Below, in pieces: positions 22,317-34,220 of a stretch of 64,000 bases of DNA (positions within the stretch are counted from its first letter, which is position 1; every line of letters starts with the position of its first letter). Source of the DNA: Chelydra serpentina (taxonomy: Eukaryota > Chordata > Testudines > Chelydridae). The notes below the pieces were generated by a model. That model had not been told where the DNA came from, did no database searches, and saw only the letters and a list, made by a program, of their open reading frames with translations. The stretch is taken from contig JBAIAC010000010.1 in the NCBI GenBank assembly GCA_037349315.1, positions 33,458,001 to 33,522,000 on the forward strand, written 5' to 3'. The translations under genes and the position numbers were made by a program.

Positions 22317-22595
22317 ACAACAGCAACCCACGTCTCTCAAGTCTTCCGTCTTGCGTATGGCATCCCATGTCTGGCCCCCATTTTTCTAGTTGTCCCACGT
22401 TACCAGAGAAAAATCCCTGAGGGGCTGCTGGAGATAGGAATGGGTGTCCCTGCCCCGTCGTGCCTCGCCATTGGCCAAGCACTCATCTGAGGGCATGGCC
22501 TAGCAATGGGAAGGGATGTGGCCCAGCGAGGTCCATCAGTAGATGCTGAGCAGTGGCAGAAGGTGGCAGCAGCACTTCCCCACCACTATATGTGG

Positions 22596-23021
22596 CAGGA
22601 GTGGCCAACCTGTGGGGCCGGAGCCACATGTTGCTCTTCAGAAGTTAAGATGCGGCTCCTTGTGTAGGCACCGACTCCGGGGCTGGAGCTACAGGTAACA
22701 ACTTTCCAATGTGCCGGGGGGTGCTCACTGCTCAACCCCTGGCTCTGCCACAGGCCCTGCCCCCACTCCACCCCTTCCCACCTCCTCCCCTGAGCCTGCC
22801 ATGCCCTCGCTCCTCCCCTCCCACCCCCAGAGCCTCCTGCATGCCACAAAACAGCTGATGGGGAGGGAAGGGGAGGCACTGATCAGCGGGGCTGCCAGTG
22901 GGTGGGAGGCGCGGGGAGGGAGGGAGCTGATGGGTGGCTGCTGATGTATTACTGTGTGGCTCTTTGGCAATGTACATTGGTAAATTCTGGCTCCTTCTCA
23001 GGCTTAAGTTGGCCACCCCTG
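22596..23021. mobile_element. hAT-type MITE with C-rich core
   Basis: The left end caggagtggccaacctg and right end gttggccacccctg are TIRs. Flanks atatgtgg (22588-22595) and atctatgg (23022-23029) form an 8-bp duplication with two mismatches. The core 22650-22920 is C/G-rich ('cccctcccaccccc') and looks like a separate embedded repeat (from about 22663, 'gtaggcaccgactccggggc'). Confidence 0.75.
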
Positions 23022-23361
23022 ATCTATGGAATCCTCTTCACACCAAACAGATGAGAGACCCTCCCTTCCCCTCCACCTTTCCCCACACCGGCTGGGGAAC
23101 AGGAGAGGAAAGCTCCTGGGAGCAAGGGGGATGGCAGGGGCCTGGTCTGGCAGTGAGAGGGTGTTCATGAGGGAGGGCTCAAGGGGAAGCTGTGGGGGTG
23201 GTAGTAGGGGTAGATATGGAGGGTGGGGGGAAGAATTGTTGCACCAAGGTCTTCTAAATCTGCTACCTCGTTCTGTAAAATTGTTGTTTTTTCTTTATTG
23301 TATCATGAGTCCTGCACAGAATTCTCCAGGGATTAAATTGCTTGGTTTCTCATAGGGGAAG

Positions 23362-23545
23362 AGAGCACCGGACTGAGATCAGGAAACCTAGATTCAATGT
23401 TGCCCCTTAACTTGCCCCAGGACACCCAGTAAGCACTTAACAGCTCTGTGCCTCAGTTTCCCCACCTGTAAAATGAAGATAATGATACTGGCCTCCTTTG
23501 TAAAGAACTTTGAGATCTACTGCTGAAAAGTGTTATATAAGAGCT
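23362..23545 (+). repeat. MIR-type SINE relic
   Basis: 'ctgtgcctcagtttccccac' followed by 'ctgtaaaatgaagataatga' is the MIR core, forward orientation; a 3' portion 'aaagaactttgagatctac' follows. Confidence 0.8.
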
Positions 23546-23746
23546 ATTACTACATTCAGGCAGTCACCCCTTAAGTATATCACTGTCAGGTCCCAATTTG
23601 TATATGAAAAATGTCCTCTGACATTCTTTTTAGAAAGGAAAGCACATGGGACTACTCTGATGCTGAGCCTACCAGATCCATCTCAGACTCTATAATGTCC
23701 ATTTTAGGCGGGCTTTGGCATTTTGATGCTTTGTTGGTCCTCTAGG

Positions 23747-25123
23747 GCACCGTTTCTCAAATGCAGCAACTGTGGACGCATGCGACCACCAGGGGGTTCC
23801 CCTGAGGCCATAGCAGCTTCTTGGGTGGTGATGGGAAGGGGAGGGGGGCAGCAAAGCATGTCTCCGGAGAGGTGACAGGTGGGGCACAACGCTGAAGGAG
23901 CAAGGTGAGTTCTCTACCTGGGAGGGAACAGGGGCTTAGTGGGGCTCAGACTTCAGCCCTGGGGTGGTTGGGCGGTGGGGACTTAGGGATCCTGGCTGCA
24001 GACTAGGGCTCCAGCCATGGGGCTTCAGACTTCAAGTCCTGGCCGCGCAGCAGCTGGCTCCGATCCCCAGCTCTGGCCATGTGGTGCTGACCCCCAATCC
24101 CGCCGGCGGCCGCTGACCCCAGGCGCTGACCCCCGTCCATGTGCTTCGACCCCCCAGCCCTAGTCACTGACCCCAGGTGCCGGCCCCAGGCACTGACCCT
24201 GAGCTCCAGCTCCCCAGTGCTGGCCTCGGGCTCTCACGGGTGCTGGCTCTGGATGCCGCTCCCTAGCCCTGGCCATGTGGCAGCAGGCGCAGACCCCAAG
24301 CGCCAGGCCCAAACCCCGGTGGCAGCCAACCCCCGGCCACATACTCTGACCCCCAGCCCTGGCTGCTGACTCCAAGCGCTGCTCCTGGATGTCAACCCTC
24401 GGTTCCGGCAGGTGCTGGCCACGGGCGCCGATCCCCAGCCGCAGGTGCCAGCTCCGGGTGCAGATCCCCAGCCTCGGTTACGCAGCAGCAGGCACCACCC
24501 CCAGGCTCTGGCAGGTGCTGGCCCTGGATGCCGACCTCCAGTCACGCAGCAGCAGGCTCTGGTGGGTGCTGGCCCACGATACTGACTCCTAGCCCCGGCT
24601 GTGCAGCTGCAGGTGCAGACCCCAAGGACCAACCCTGGCTGCCGACTCCCAGCCCCGGTTGGACAGCAGCAGGTGCCAGCTCCAGGTTCCAACCTGCAGC
24701 TGCGGGGCAGTGGGTACCAATCCCTGGCCACGCAGTGGGTGCTGGCCCAGGGCGCCGACCTCCAGCCCCAGGTGCCGACCCACACCTCCGACCATGCGGT
24801 GGCGGCCCCGCCCAGCCATTGCCCCGTCCTCTGCTGCCTCACCTCTCCACCCCACCTCATCCAGGTCCTAACTTGCCAGGGCTTGCTGTGAAAAGTGATA
24901 TTAAACATACAAATATCGCTTTTCACCGCATTATTTTTATTATTGAGTCTGCAAAAAAAATCCGACATAAATAAATTGCAATGATCGGGATGTGTATACA
25001 TGCATATTTATTTGTTTTTCCTAAAGTTAATTAAGTATTTTAGGGAAAAGTGTCAGTGTGGCCACTAGCAAGAGTTGGTGGCCGCATTCTGAGGCCACCA
25101 AAAAAATTGTTGTGAGAACCCCT
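23747..25123. mobile_element. Large hAT-type non-autonomous element with GC-rich VNTR core (copy 2)
   Basis: Ends match copy 1 at 17883-19122: left gcaccgtttctcaaatgc, right gtgagaacccct. Flanks cctctagg (23739-23746) and gctctagg (25124-25131) are an 8-bp duplication with one mismatch. The core (about 24040-24840) is a degenerate tandem array of 30-bp-scale units built from 'gcagcaggtgccagctcc' and 'ccgacccccagc', longer than in copy 1. The 255-codon minus frame (25001-24234) over the core is a product of the repeat composition. No transposase. Confidence 0.82.
24100..24840. repeat. Degenerate GC-rich minisatellite core
   Basis: Repeated words ccccagc, ggtgctggc, gcagcagg and gccgac recur at irregular spacing of about 30-60 bp. 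It sits wholly inside the hAT-type element and differs in length and order from the core of copy 1, as expected for a variable repeat. Confidence 0.6.
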
Positions 25124-25581
25124 GCTCTAGGTATATTACTATTACTCTTGTGGCTATAGCTGTATTACTTCTACATTTGTAGAACCCTGGCTCAGGCTGG
25201 TGAGTACTTATTCACATGAGGCGTCTTACCCACTGTAACTGCTCTTGTGAGTAAGGGCTCCACAATCTGGCCTATAAATAATAAAGGAAACTGCTGACAC
25301 AGTGGTCATAACCATTCCTTATTAATAGAGATCAGGAACACGCAACAAGTGTTCACTCCAAACCCACCATTTTCCTCTGCTGGCTTCCACTTGCCGTTGA
25401 GAACAGTGACTATTAAAAGACACCTCGGAAGATACCTCAGCGGCATCCAAGTGCTGAGAACTTCTGTCTCAGTCTGACCACAGCTTGCTCAGTATTGTGG
25501 TTACTAACACCTTTAAATGAGGTGTCTCAAGTGTGCATTGAAGATATGATAAACAGATATTTCCTGTAAATTATATACTAT

Positions 25582-25680
25582 GACCCCAGTTCTGCAAGGT
25601 ACTTAAACATGTGCCTAACCATAAGCAGCTCTGCAATCAAGTTAAGTTAGTACTTAAGTACATTGCTGATGTGGGGCCTA
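25582..25680. mobile_element. Palindromic MITE (ctgattcagcaaagc family), decayed
   Basis: 'accccagttctgcaaggtac' and 'agtacattgctgatgtgggg' are complementary ends, with 'cttaaacatgtgcctaa' inside. Confidence 0.55.
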
Positions 25681-26211
25681 CATGCCTATTAAAACTCATA
25701 TTTATGGTGGTTTATCATTATAAAATAGAGATGTACCTATTACATAAAATTAATCATTTGATAAGACTGTATCTCAATAAAGTAACATGTTTAAGTCAAA
25801 ATTAAACCAGTGAATGATTTCTTAATATTCACTGGGGCTTAAGGAATTATTGTCAGACAAACAGCTTTTGATCTGTCATTAATCCTAACCCCACACCACC
25901 CTAGATTTTTAGACATCGCTTGGGATTTACTCAATTACACAATGATTTCTGTGAAACCCAAACTATTGTCTTTAAGCATGATGGTACGGGATACTCTATA
26001 AATACCTAAAATAGATTAGAAATTCATACAGGTATATGTATATTTCAGCCCATTAGTTTAAAGTGTACCCAGAATGTTTATGTACTTTCAAAGGGCTATA
26101 TTTCTGCATACAATTTCTGATGCGTTCAAGCAGCAGAAACATGGGAGATGCACTCACCCTTTCCAAAAGTGCACAAAATCAGTGTATTGTCAACACATGT
26201 CAATATGGAGC

Positions 26212-26377
26212 GACAAAGGGTCCTGTGGCACCTTATAGACTAACAGAGGTATTGAAGTATAAGCTTTCGTGGGTGAATACCCACTTCTTCTTGCATCCGA
26301 AGAAGTGGGTATTCACCCACGAAAGCTTATGCTTCAATACCTCTGTTAGTCTATAAGGTGCCACAGGACCCTTTGTC
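26212..26377. repeat. Near-perfect palindrome from two inverted repeat fragments
   Basis: Arms 26212-26289 and 26300-26377 (78 bp each) are complementary with one mismatch (gaagtataagc against gaagcataagc), around a 10-bp loop (cttgcatccg). Each arm is a piece of a dispersed repeat recognised by 'ggtgccacagga' and 'taagctttcgtgggt', which continues only on the right side to about 26420 (ccagactaacacggctac). A partial copy of the same repeat lies at 38099-38197. Confidence 0.9.
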
Positions 26378-26424
26378 ATTTCTACAGATCCAGACTAACA
26401 CGGCTACCCCTCTGATACTTGAGG

Positions 26425-28100
26425 ACATGTCAATATATTTACTTTCACTGAGGAAACAGCTGTTAATTGTTCTCAGCTGGGCTGGTGCCTGCACACCAGA
26501 TTTGTCAATCAGATGTTACCTCTACTGCAGTTCTGGCAGGAAGAAGTAGAGCTGTAGCTCTAATACTGCAAAACATCTGTCTTTCACGGTCACTTGACAG
26601 CATTTCCAGACAGACATGAGTCTGCAGCTGTTTTCCAAAGAAGCAATGATGAAATTCAGTAGCTGGTTAGGCTAATCTTAACTGTCATTTCCCTTTTTGC
26701 TATTTTAGGAAATTATGGGCAGAAAGTATCCCCAGCTCTCTGACGCTTTTCATAGATAGAATGTCCATACATGCTCTCACGCCACTAGTCGCTGTGCCAT
26801 TCTGTATCACAGGGAAGGAAAGCAGGGAGCAGGAAAGCACGGAAGACCTACGAAGCTGGTGGTATGATGCTCTCTGAAAAGAGTAGCTGCTCACTCAGTC
26901 CACAGTTTGGAGCCTAAACCTCGAAGAAGCACTTCTCTGAGGTCAAGGAACAATGCTATAGCAGTAGCACTCTCCCTTTCTCCACCCTTCTCAAGATGAG
27001 ACCTACAGACTCGTAGTCCCCTCTGGTTGTAGCTGTAGATACTCAGGGAGAGAAGAGCTCCCTGATTCCTGGTATATGCTCCCTCCCTCCCTGATCCATT
27101 TCCCTTGTTCTGCTTCCCACTCTCACTCTTGGCTAAAAGCCCATGTTTGGAGAGTGAATGTGGGTGTGTCAGGGAAGAAGGGAAGCAAAGGCCAAGGCTG
27201 ATAGGGAGTATGGGGTAACCAGCAGTGGGAAAGAGTGTGGGGTTACAGGAAAGTGGGCTAGATCTCTCTGGGAAGTGAGTTGGGTGGTGAACCAGAATGC
27301 CTTTTGTGGGTGTAAAGAGACGGATGAAGAAGAGCTGAGGTGAATAGATTCACTTTCAATTTCTCAGTACAGTTTACTGAGGGTTGTTTGCCTTAAAAGT
27401 CACTTTAATATATTTTCCAGTAATTGCCCCTCTGATCATGCTGGGAGGTAAAGCAGGTATGAAAGGATGCACTGGATGAAACCTTAAGCAATGGAATTCA
27501 GTTTTTGTTTGTTGCATCACATCCACTTACCCCAAGACCTGACCTTACACATCTCAGTAAGAGGACATGAGCTAAGCATTGTTATGCAGTGTTGCACTAT
27601 GTCTGAATCTGATTCAGAATACAAATATTTGACCACAAAGAAAAGGTGTTGACTGCAGTGTGTTATACATTGACTCCTGAAAATAACTAACTTTTAACTA
27701 AGCCGGGGATGGGACAACTGTAACAGCTCATTCTGAGCTCTAAATTCTAGTATTATTCATATACCTCTGTTGCTTTTGTGAGGAAATATTTAATCCTCTC
27801 CCAGCATCCTCTCCCAAGCATCCAGCTTGGACAGCTCACGTAAATGTTGGTTCTCTCAGCAATGCTAGCCTTAATGTTGTCTCTTCCTTCTGCCCCAACG
27901 CTCCGTCTCAAGATTCCTGTCTTCTGATATGGATTCCACAACTCCAGTATTGTCAGCTTTTTACTTTCTTCTGAACCTCCCTTTATGTGTCTTCAAGGCT
28001 GTCTTTCTGCTCTAAGATTTTCAAGCCACATTCTACATTCTCAGGTACTTTCCTTTACTCCTGTCTACACGTTCTCCTACATTGGTCCAATACAGATGGT
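26425..28100. other. Unannotated sequence, no gene seen
   Basis: No gene or bounded repeat recognised; short open frames only. Confidence 0.4.
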
Positions 28101-28304
28101 CAGAAGTACATGCTGTAATCAAGAAGCTGAAAGACTACTAAAAACAACAAAGCAGGTGAATAAACGGAAGGTGAACAGCCAAACAACAGTCATTCAACAT
28201 GGACACTGGCATCAAACAGGGCTGCATTCTGTATCTGGTGTTGCTTAGCATTGCCACAGATTAGATAATGAAGAAGTGCAGTAGCAACACAAACACTGGC
28301 ATGG

Positions 28305-28518
28305 TGTTATAATGTGTATAATAAACCAGCCATGAGGGAGAGTAGGCAGATAGTTAAACAAGGAAATGTGTGGCTGTTCCAGCGTTGGGTCATGCATTGT
28401 TGGCAACTGAAAAAAATGAGAATCTGTGGAGCTATTGCCAAGTTATATGCATATTGCCTGAATAAAAAGACTGTTAATACTGTAAGAAGTTGGAACATGT
28501 CTGGTTTACATTACAACA
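28305..28518 (+). mobile_element. Short solo LTR inserted in the LINE relic
   Basis: This 214-bp insertion begins tgttataatgt and ends acattacaaca, 11-bp inverted tips with one mismatch and the TG...CA signature. The flanks catgg (28300-28304) and catag (28519-28523) are a 5-bp duplication with one change. Removing it restores the LINE reading frame across the join, which confirms the boundaries. An AATAAA at 28461 sets the plus orientation. Confidence 0.85.
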
Positions 28519-28873
28519 CATAGCTTGGGTAGATGGCAAATGCCTAGAAGACCTAGACTTTGCTGATGGAATTGTGCTATTGAAAAACACCCCTGAAAAG
28601 CTACTAACAAAGACAGAAACTGTGGCAAAAACAGCAGATGAAGCAGGGCTCAAAATTAGGTAAGCCAAAACAAACGTCCCTGGAACCCAGAACATCAAAT
28701 TAGAAGACAAACGCATCAAGGAAGTAGAATCATTCATTTACCTGGGCAGCACCATACTAGCCAAAGGAGAGCTCAAAAACAAAGCGACATCAAGTAAAAG
28801 AAAGGCATCCACAGCATTCACTTAACTCAACAACATATGGAAATCAAAATATATAGCATTAAAACACAAGTGA

Positions 28874-29268
28874 GGGCTTGTCTACACTACCACCTAAGTC
28901 AATGTAACTTACTTACGTTGCTCAGGGGTGTGAAAAATCCAGTCCCCTGAGCAATGCAAGTTATGTCGACCTAAGCATTGTCCACACTAGTGCTAAGTCA
29001 GTGGGAAATGCTCTTTTGCTGACATAGCTTCCGCTTCTCACTGAGAGGGAGTAACTATGCCGATGGGAGAGCTCTCTCCCATTGGCATAGAGTGTCTTCA
29101 ATTAGGGTGACCAGATAGAAAGGGTGAAAAATCGGGACAGGGGGTGAGAGGTAATAGGTGCCTATAGAAGAAAAATTCCCAAATATCAGGACTGTCCCTA
29201 TAAAATCGGGACATCTGGTCACCCTATCTTCAATAGATGCGCTACAGCAGCTCAGTGTAGACTAGCCC
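28874..29268. mobile_element. MITE with gggcttgtctacac TIR and 3-bp duplication
   Basis: The left end gggcttgtctacac and right end gtgtagactagccc are 14-bp TIRs with one mismatch. The 3-bp repeat tga flanks them (28871-28873, 29269-29271), and deletion of the element restores the LINE frame. A 3-bp duplication and GGG tips suggest the PIF/Harbinger superfamily. The internal sequence forms hairpins (ctcaggggtgtgaaaaatcc and ggctagt-type words). It is interrupted by a hAT MITE at 29103-29226. Confidence 0.8.
29103..29226. mobile_element. hAT MITE nested in the MITE at 28874-29268
   Basis: A 124-bp element with TIRs tagggtgaccagat and atctggtcaccctа-type complement at the right tip (…ggtcacccta), flanked by the perfect 8-bp repeat tcttcaat (29095-29102, 29227-29234). 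Same TIR family as 5927-6196 but without the GC-rich core. Confidence 0.93.
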
Positions 29269-29719
29269 TGAGAATTTTCAGTCAAATATAATCTCAGTGC
29301 TAATGTATGGCTGTGAGCACTGGAGATCTACCAAAACATTAGACAGAAAACTAAATGCCTTTGAAAATACATCCTGTGAAAGACTCTGGGCATTGGAAGG
29401 AGAATATCACTAATGAAGAAATCCAAGAAATTACCAACCAGTAGCTCATCTCCACTACAATTAGAAGGATGCATTGGACGTATTTGTGGCTTGTACTCTG
29501 GATGCCAGCATGCAGACTTCCACATGAAGCTGCCAAGTGGAAACCAACTGGTGGGAGAAAACAAGGGCTTCCAAGGGAACCCCTAAGAAGAACCTCAGCA
29601 GGGAGGTCAGAACAGTCAATCTCAACACCATAGAGCAGAAGGAAGCAGCAGCTAATGACAGGGAGGGATGGAAGAGACTAGTTGCTTTTCTGCGCTCCAC
29701 CATTGGCATGAGAAGTATG

Positions 29720-32700
29720 TAATAACAACAAATACATGTACCCAAGCTTGCATCTGCAGTAGGGCTCCAGGGTCTTGTTATCTGCTTCCCAGACCATTAT
29801 TCTCACATCAGTGATCATTGCACCTCATTTCCGAAATGGAACAAATTCAGCCACTGGATATTTGTGGGTGGCTTCAACTGAGTCAGAGTTGTAGAATTCA
29901 TCAGAAGACAGAATTTGGCTCTAAAATTTGTGTTGCACATCCTTCTCCCATTCACCTGAGGCTGGCGGAATGTTTCCAGGATCCCCTCTCCCAGGATGTG
30001 GAACCCACCTGAGCAGCCGTGGCAGGAGGGGAGACCTTGAAGTTGAACAGCCAGGAAGGAAAGCATGGGGCTCTGAAACATGGGGTCACCATTCAGGTGA
30101 CCTTGTCCACCAGTAAATCTCAGAGAATCTGCAGGGATCTTGTACCATACTTCTACCAGAGGGATAATCTCAGACATCTTGATGGAACAGTTCTCAGGAA
30201 ATTCCACAAAATTCTTCCCCACAACTGCCTATTACTGATTTTTCCTCAGGAGGAGCCAATCTAGGCCTATACTTCCTCTGCCATTTCCACTCTGACTTGA
30301 AACACATTGGCACAAAATATATTCTGATGGCTCAGTTTTGCCCTCACTCAGATATGCATCCATGCAACTTTCATTAAAGACAATGAGAGCTGTGTATGCA
30401 CAGAGTTAGGGTAGAATTTGCAAGCCTGTACTTTTGTTCCTTCATGTCTGACTATACATATTACACACACACACACAACTGATAAATACCAGCACAGGAA
30501 GCTCATTTGTGTGTACAGTTTTGTCTGTTCAGTCATCAGCACAATTTCAAACCCGTGTTTCTAGCTTGAATACAAACAATATTGATAAATCTGAAAGTAG
30601 GAAATGAGAAAATATTTCCACATTGGTGATCCCCTGTGGTGTATTCTGTGGTGATCACCTGTAGTATCCCTCTGGATCAGTTACGTGACACTGAGGGCAA
30701 AGTTTTTCAGCGTGTCCAAGTATACAGCATCTCTTCAGACAGTAAAGCTGCTTTTCTAATTATATGTCAAAATGATCCCTGGAATTATCAGTGCCAGGAC
30801 TGTTTCTTGAGAAGTACATAAGTGTCTGAAAGTATGTTTGGCATCTTCCTTGGCTGGAGCTCTGCCAATTATGGAAAAGTCCTATACAATGTAATGGAGG
30901 ATAATAGCCTACCTAGTGGTTTCTTGAAGCACCCTGTAGAAATCTATAGCAGGGATAAAATTCTCTATAGATTTGCTTGGGATGGATCAAAAATACCCAA
31001 ACAATGGTTACAATTTTCTGTTAAATTCTACTGAATATTTTAAAGTAATTTCTACAGAACTCTGTTAAACTTCTAGCGAACCCTATTAAATCCTGTAGGA
31101 TTTTTCCACAAGGGGTAAGGCCTATATTCAGGACTCTAGCTTGTTACAGCAATAGGCTCTGGAAAACAGCATGTGGAATCAGTCAGTACCAGTGTCTAGA
31201 AGAAGAATAGGCTCAGCCTTGAATGTTCATGTTGGATATTGTCTGAGAAGTTGCCCGTCATGTTACTGCTTGGAAGCTCTGGCAGTCGGGGATGACACGC
31301 TCCGGCTTCCCTATTAGGCCCCCTACATAGCTGGGACAAAGGGAACTGCAGGCTCCCAGCCAAGCACATACATTTGCAAACTGCCGCCAGTCAGTTCCCA
31401 AGGCCAGGGGCTGGATGCCATTGACAAAGGAGATGTGAACTGTGGGCTTAGCCCATTTCACTCTCCCTGCCGAGTGAGTGGCGCTTCTCATGAAGATCTA
31501 TAGGGCCTGTTCTCTCCCGCTAACAGTCAGGAAAAGGCTGGCAAGGAATTGCTTCATATTTCAGGGAGTAATATTTTAATCAAATGCTGTCCACTCTGTC
31601 CCATGCAACATAGGAGCCACTGAAGCATGGCATATCCTTCCCCTTAAACCATATTTTTTTTTCTTTCCAAAGCATACAGTGCATTCTTTATTCCACAGTC
31701 TGCTTTGTGTGCGAGACCAGAGCCTAATGACAACCCACCCAGGATTTTGCTGTGAAGTCACAAACAACGGAGCTGCAGCACCAGGACGAGCGAGTGAGTG
31801 ATCCCATTTTGAAATGGTCACAGGGTCCAGAGTGAACTAGGAAGACTTATACAAATAAATGTCTGACATGTTTTACTCATTTTCATTTTCACAACTCAGC
31901 AGACGCTAGAGCTGGAGGTTCAGCTCAGGAGCTGTTTTCTGCCCACAGTAGAATCTGTGTTATTGTCAATGCTCTATGAAGCCCCATATTTTCCTCTTTA
32001 ACAAAGCTACCACCACCACAGTCACAGAGAGCCCATAGGTGGACACAAACCTTCTATTTAACAAGGACAGCCTGGAATGCCTTTGGAGCCCGTCAGCACA
32101 TCCCCTGAACCCCAGGAACATAGAGGTTCACTATACCAGCTCTGACTATTGGTTCAGCAAGTTTGTTATTTGCCGTCACTAGTGGCCAATAGATCTGGGT
32201 GAATACAGAGGAGGAAATGTCTACGAATAGTAGCTTACATTTAAAAAATGAATTCATGTTGGCCAAGCTTATTATCCCATCCCTAACCCACACAATTTGA
32301 ACTTCAATCTTTAGGCCCGATTCTTGGCCACTCCTTAGTCCCCTTTGTGCCAATCCAGAGGGACACAGGGGACTTGAAGACCCCTTATGACAGCTGCTGA
32401 AGATTCCCCTAGTGTAGCAAAGGCAGCCCAATGCCATCCCGTCACAGATGTAGGGAACACTCTGGGGCAGGTTGGCAGTGGGGAGGCATCCCAGGGAGCA
32501 AGGCCAGAGCATACTGCACTCTAGACATCCTGGCTGGCAAAGAGGTTTCTTGGGAAGCATTATGTGCCAGTACAAACTAGAGCATCCCTGAAGCTGCTCT
32601 AAGCTGTCCCAATGGCCATTTCAACCCATGGCAGCCCTCAGAATCAGGAGAGCTGCCTAAGCCCCAACTCACCCAGTGCACTGAGTGCAGCTCTGGCACA

Positions 32701-34212
32701 TCTGGGGATCTAGCCTACCAAGTTCACTCAGCTTTGGTGGTAATAACCAATTCCTGCTGAGGAAGGCAAACACCTCTATAAAACGTAGCACCAACTGTGC
32801 ACAATGACAGCTATTATCTTCCTGGCCCCTGCAGGATCAGCTCATGCTCTGAAACATGAGATTTAATTACCCCAATCTTAGCAGATAAAACTGTCTTACA
32901 AATATTACTATCATGGAACATGCTCCCTTCAGAGGAAGGTCCTACAGTGGAGTAAAAATCACAGCGGAAAACAAACCAAGTTTACGCATTTCTGGCTGAT
33001 TCTCTCCTTAGAAGGGAGGAGCTTGAGGGGTGCAGAGGATTTAGGGGAGTGGTCTTTGAAAGCAGGATCAGGGGGAATCCAGAAGGCATCTCTGTGGCTT
33101 TCTACCTACACAGCACACTCCTAGTGACCTGCTTTCCCACTTCTCCACTGGTTATATCTCTGTGCCTGCACCCTACAACTTCTTTTAGGACCTTGGAAGG
33201 CACAAAAGCGCAGGGGGTTACTTCTGGTCCCAGCAGCAGAAATTCCTGAGTGGATTTTCACTAAGAAATCTACCACTTAGCCAGGGGAACATAGTACTGA
33301 GAATGGCTGCTTCCCCATGAGGAATCCCATCAAAGCAGAGGAACCCCAATGCCACAACTTTGGAACAATGGGTCCTCTACATTCTATGAAGGCAGGAAGG
33401 AGCATTCCTGTTTGAAGGCATAGCATGCGAACCCTTGCTTGGAAGGTTCATTATTGTAGGTTACAATTTCCTTCCCACCTCAGAGGCAGAGTGCACTACT
33501 GTAGAAGAGTTTCACTGTTGTTTTCACAAAAACATTTTTTAACCTTGATGTCTTAGACTCTTAACTAAGGTTACTGGGCAGGGTGAGGGTGTGTTTTTGT
33601 TTGTTTGTTTTTAACTGAGTATTATTTTTAACCTCAGTTCTTGCAATGAATGTATTTGGTGCATGATGTCGTTGCAGCAGGCATACATTTTGAAATCTGC
33701 TAAAGATATAGTTATCTGAAACATTCCCCCTTCCCAAGTCTTCATTTGATCAATACATGAGTGAAGCTTGGTTTATCATAACAGGGATAGATTTATCTTT
33801 TCTGTTTGCTGTAGAAACATAGTATGATAGTCAAACTCCTCAAATATCAAAGAATGTACGAGTGTAGGGACTCTGCAAACTTGGAGAAATCCAGTATTTG
33901 TGTGCATATAAATAAAATGTTGGAACCAACTGATTTTCTCCAGCAGAATTTCATTGCCCTCATTATGCAACAAACCCAGGGAAAGAGTAAATTGTAAATA
34001 AGCAGCTCTCTAGGCCAAGTTTTGATATCATTTATATCCATGCTACCCCCTGAAGCCACTGGGTCAAATTCTCTGCTGGCATAACTCCACTGACCTCGAC
34101 AGAGTTATGACACCACAAAATTATGCTAGTAGTAGTAGTAGTTGACTTATCCTGTAAGTAGTTTTCATGTCTATATATCAGGAATTATAGGAATGGTAGG
34201 AATAAAATTGCT
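29720..34212. other. Unannotated sequence, no gene seen
   Basis: No exon recognised. The longest frames (minus 30222-29815, 135 codons; minus 32575-32093, 160 codons) have no motif, signal or repeat relation that I can identify. A short (AC)n lies at 30463-30477. A decayed MITE-like stretch sits near 34055-34130 (gggtcaaattctctgctggc). Confidence 0.4.
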
Positions 34213-34220
34213 ATTATAGT

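Larger units (their letters stand above)
28105..29712 (+). pseudogene. Non-LTR retrotransposon reverse transcriptase relic, interrupted
   Basis: Three pieces on the plus strand belong to one reverse transcriptase frame. 28208-28304 encodes GIKQGCIL, the motif preceding the catalytic region. 28519-28870 encodes DFADGIVLL (28556-28582), the catalytic FADD box with its second Asp now Gly, then FIYLGSTI (about 28732-28755). After the MITEs, 29270-29712 holds further C-terminal parts (for example EQKEAAANDREGWKRLVAFL). Several stops and frameshifts are present. The pattern suggests an RTE/L2-like LINE by recognition; the clade is uncertain. Dead element. Confidence 0.75.

Noticed and set aside
24234..25001. 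255-codon open frame on the minus strand
   Set aside because: It lies wholly over a GC-rich degenerate tandem repeat inside a hAT-type element; the protein is low-complexity and other frames are open too. Not a gene.
29815..30222. 135-codon minus-strand frame
   Set aside because: No motif, signal or repeat relation recognised and no supporting splice or codon evidence; treated as chance.
32093..32575. 160-codon minus-strand frame
   Set aside because: Irregular composition, no domain recognised, overlaps MITE-like sequence; treated as chance.
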